Shown here one piece after another: positions 63,096-64,000 of a DNA stretch of 64,000 bases (positions within the stretch are counted from its first letter, which is position 1; every line of letters starts with the position of its first letter). The notes beneath the pieces were generated by a model that saw only the letters and a program-made list of their open reading frames with translations, was not told where the DNA came from and searched no databases. The DNA comes from Oricola indica (GTDB taxonomy: Bacteria > Pseudomonadota > Alphaproteobacteria > Rhizobiales > Rhizobiaceae). The DNA lies in assembly GCF_019966595.1 (NCBI RefSeq), contig NZ_JAINFJ010000006.1, positions 179,364 to 243,363 of the forward strand, in the 5' to 3' direction. A program made the position numbers and the translations under genes.

Positions 63096-63113
63096 CAAGG
63101 GAAGGAGATAGAC

Positions 63114-63740
63114 ATGAACGGCAAGCGCATTCTCATGCTGATCGGCGAATATTCGGAGGAGTACGAGATTTTCGTCGTGCAGCAGGCCCTGGAGGCCGTC
63201 GGCCACACGGTCGATATCATTTGCCCCGAAACGAAAAAGGGCGACCGGGTAACCACGTCGGTGCACGATTTTGGCCCCGGCGTGATGACCTGGACCGAAC
63301 ACAAGGGCCACGCCATTGAGGTGACGCAGGATTTCGATACGACGAAGACCGACGGATACGACTCGGTCTATGTCGCCGGCGGGCGCGGCCCGGAATATAT
63401 CCGCACCTACGAGCGAGTCCGCGAGATCGTTCGCGAATTTCATCGCGACGACAAGCCGATCGCGGCGATCTGCCATGGCGTTCAGGTGTTGGTAGCAGTG
63501 CCCGAGGTGATCAAGGGCAAGCGGGTAGCCGGGCTCTTCACGACCCGCCCGGAAGTCGAACTGACAGGCGCGACCTATGTGCCGATCGGCGGCAAGGACG
63601 CCTTGCGCGACGGAAATCTTGTGACCGCGGAAGGTTGGACGGCGCTTGCGGCTTTCATCCGGGAGTATCTTGGCGTCCTGGGAACGGAGATCATCCACCA
63701 CCCCATCGGCCAGACCCAGGGCATGCAGGCGGCGGAGTAA
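63114..63740 (+). CDS. DJ-1/PfpI-family protein
   Basis: A 208-aa protein with the glutamine-amidotransferase-like fold of DJ-1/PfpI. N-terminal ILMLIGEYSEEYE includes the conserved glutamate, and the nucleophile elbow reads IAAICHGVQVLV with cysteine then His-Gly. Members act as proteases, glyoxalases or chaperones. GGAAGGAGA precedes the ATG. It follows the M24 gene by 18 bp. Confidence 0.9.
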   Translation: MNGKRILMLIGEYSEEYEIFVVQQALEAVGHTVDIICPETKKGDRVTTSVHDFGPGVMTWTEHKGHAIEVTQDFDTTKTDGYDSVYVAGGRGPEYIRTYERVREIVREFHRDDKPIAAICHGVQVLVAVPEVIKGKRVAGLFTTRPEVELTGATYVPIGGKDALRDGNLVTAEGWTALAAFIREYLGVLGTEIIHHPIGQTQGMQAAE

Positions 63741-63854
63741 CCGGAGCGCCTGCAACGGCATCAGAACCGGCGTCGTGCACCGATACGGCGTCGGCTACGT
63801 CACCAACTAGCTCTGCAAATCGCAGACCAGACAATCGAGAGTTGAGGTTTCACC

Positions 63855-64000
63855 ATGAAGACCATCAAGGGCCCGGCCCTGTTCCTTGCCCAGTTCGCCG
63901 GAGACGAGGCGCCGTTCAACTCTTGGGCGTCGATCACGAAATGGGCCGCCGATTGCGGCTACAAGGGCGTGCAGGTTCCGAGTTGGGACGGACGCCTGAT
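63855..64000 (+). CDS. Sugar phosphate isomerase/epimerase-like protein, 5' part only
   Basis: From ATG 63855 an open frame runs off the window: MKTIKGPALFLAQFAGDEAP, then FNSWASITKWAADCGYKGVQVPSWDGRL. The WAADCGYKGVQVPSWD block is typical of the first TIM-barrel strand and helix of this family. Truncated at the window edge. Probably belongs to the 59460 operon, although it starts 114 bp after the DJ-1 gene. Confidence 0.7.
   Translation, partial: MKTIKGPALFLAQFAGDEAPFNSWASITKWAADCGYKGVQVPSWDGRL

Noticed and set aside
63765..63810. Possible C-terminal scrap of a response regulator (RYGVGYVTN before a stop)
   Set aside because: Only about ten residues; chance similarity cannot be excluded.
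1..64000. CRISPR arrays, rRNA genes, riboswitches, replication origin
   Set aside because: No spaced direct repeats, rRNA blocks or recognisable riboswitch folds were seen; only the partial tRNA-Val was found.

Overview
The window is high-GC DNA with dense, mostly ATG/TGA-overlapping operons. The sarcosine oxidase operon, the many UgpC-type ABC importers, a TRAP importer and the non-phosphorylative sugar-acid genes suggest an alphaproteobacterium, most likely Hyphomicrobiales (rhizobia/Phyllobacteriaceae-like). This is inferred from gene content only; no rRNA or intact tRNA is present.

Layout. (1) 1-5.8 kb: a terminator from an upstream gene, then the heterotetrameric sarcosine oxidase operon soxB-(unknown small gene)-soxD-soxA-soxG. 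(2) 5.9-8.4 kb: an unknown gene, a MaoC-type hydratase, and a lone lysyl-phosphatidylglycerol-synthase-type domain protein. (3) 8.6-16.2 kb: an arabinoside uptake and hydrolysis locus, with an ABC importer whose ATPase lies on the opposite strand, a GH51 arabinofuranosidase and an ArsR-type regulator that has a strong palindrome upstream. (4) 16.4-26.9 kb: a uronate / sugar-acid locus with an IclR-SMP30 fusion regulator, an RraA-like protein, two small proteins, ketoglutarate-semialdehyde dehydrogenase, a TRAP importer, a uronate dehydrogenase, an enolase-superfamily enzyme and an aldose epimerase. (5) 26.9-28.0 kb: a scar made of a frameshifted tyrosine integrase and a 46-bp 3' half of tRNA-Val(GAC), probably an old attachment site. 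(6) 28.0-36.9 kb: an N-acetylglucosamine-type amino-sugar locus (nagA, ABC importer, ROK kinase, GntR/UTRA regulator, two SIS proteins, ATPase). (7) 36.9-45.8 kb: the remnant of an IclR regulator, then an enolase-superfamily enzyme, an FCD-GntR regulator, an ABC importer, a GMC oxidoreductase, a GlcG-like protein and an ATPase. (8) 45.9-47.1 kb: a decayed IS3-family element, followed by about 870 bp with no recognisable gene. (9) 48.0-58.5 kb: two divergent ketose-3-epimerase-like genes, an enolase-superfamily enzyme, an FCD-GntR regulator and a 2-hydroxyacid dehydrogenase, facing an ABC importer operon with two ATPases and a small acidic membrane protein. (10) 58.7-64 kb: a TetR gene divergent from a Tm-1-like / PEP-hydrolase-like / cupin / M24 peptidase-like / DJ-1 / TIM-barrel operon that runs off the window.

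How it works together. Each catabolic block pairs an importer with enzymes and a local regulator. In block 9 the same near-perfect palindrome (TGGTAYWACCA) occurs before both epimerase genes and before the facing transporter operon. That ties them into one candidate regulon of the FCD regulator at 51166-51858, probably for an uncharacterised sugar or sugar acid. All five solute-binding-protein genes are followed by an unrelated GC-rich stem-loop before the permease gene. The operon in block 10 has recognisable families but no obvious pathway and is, with block 9, the best candidate for new biology.
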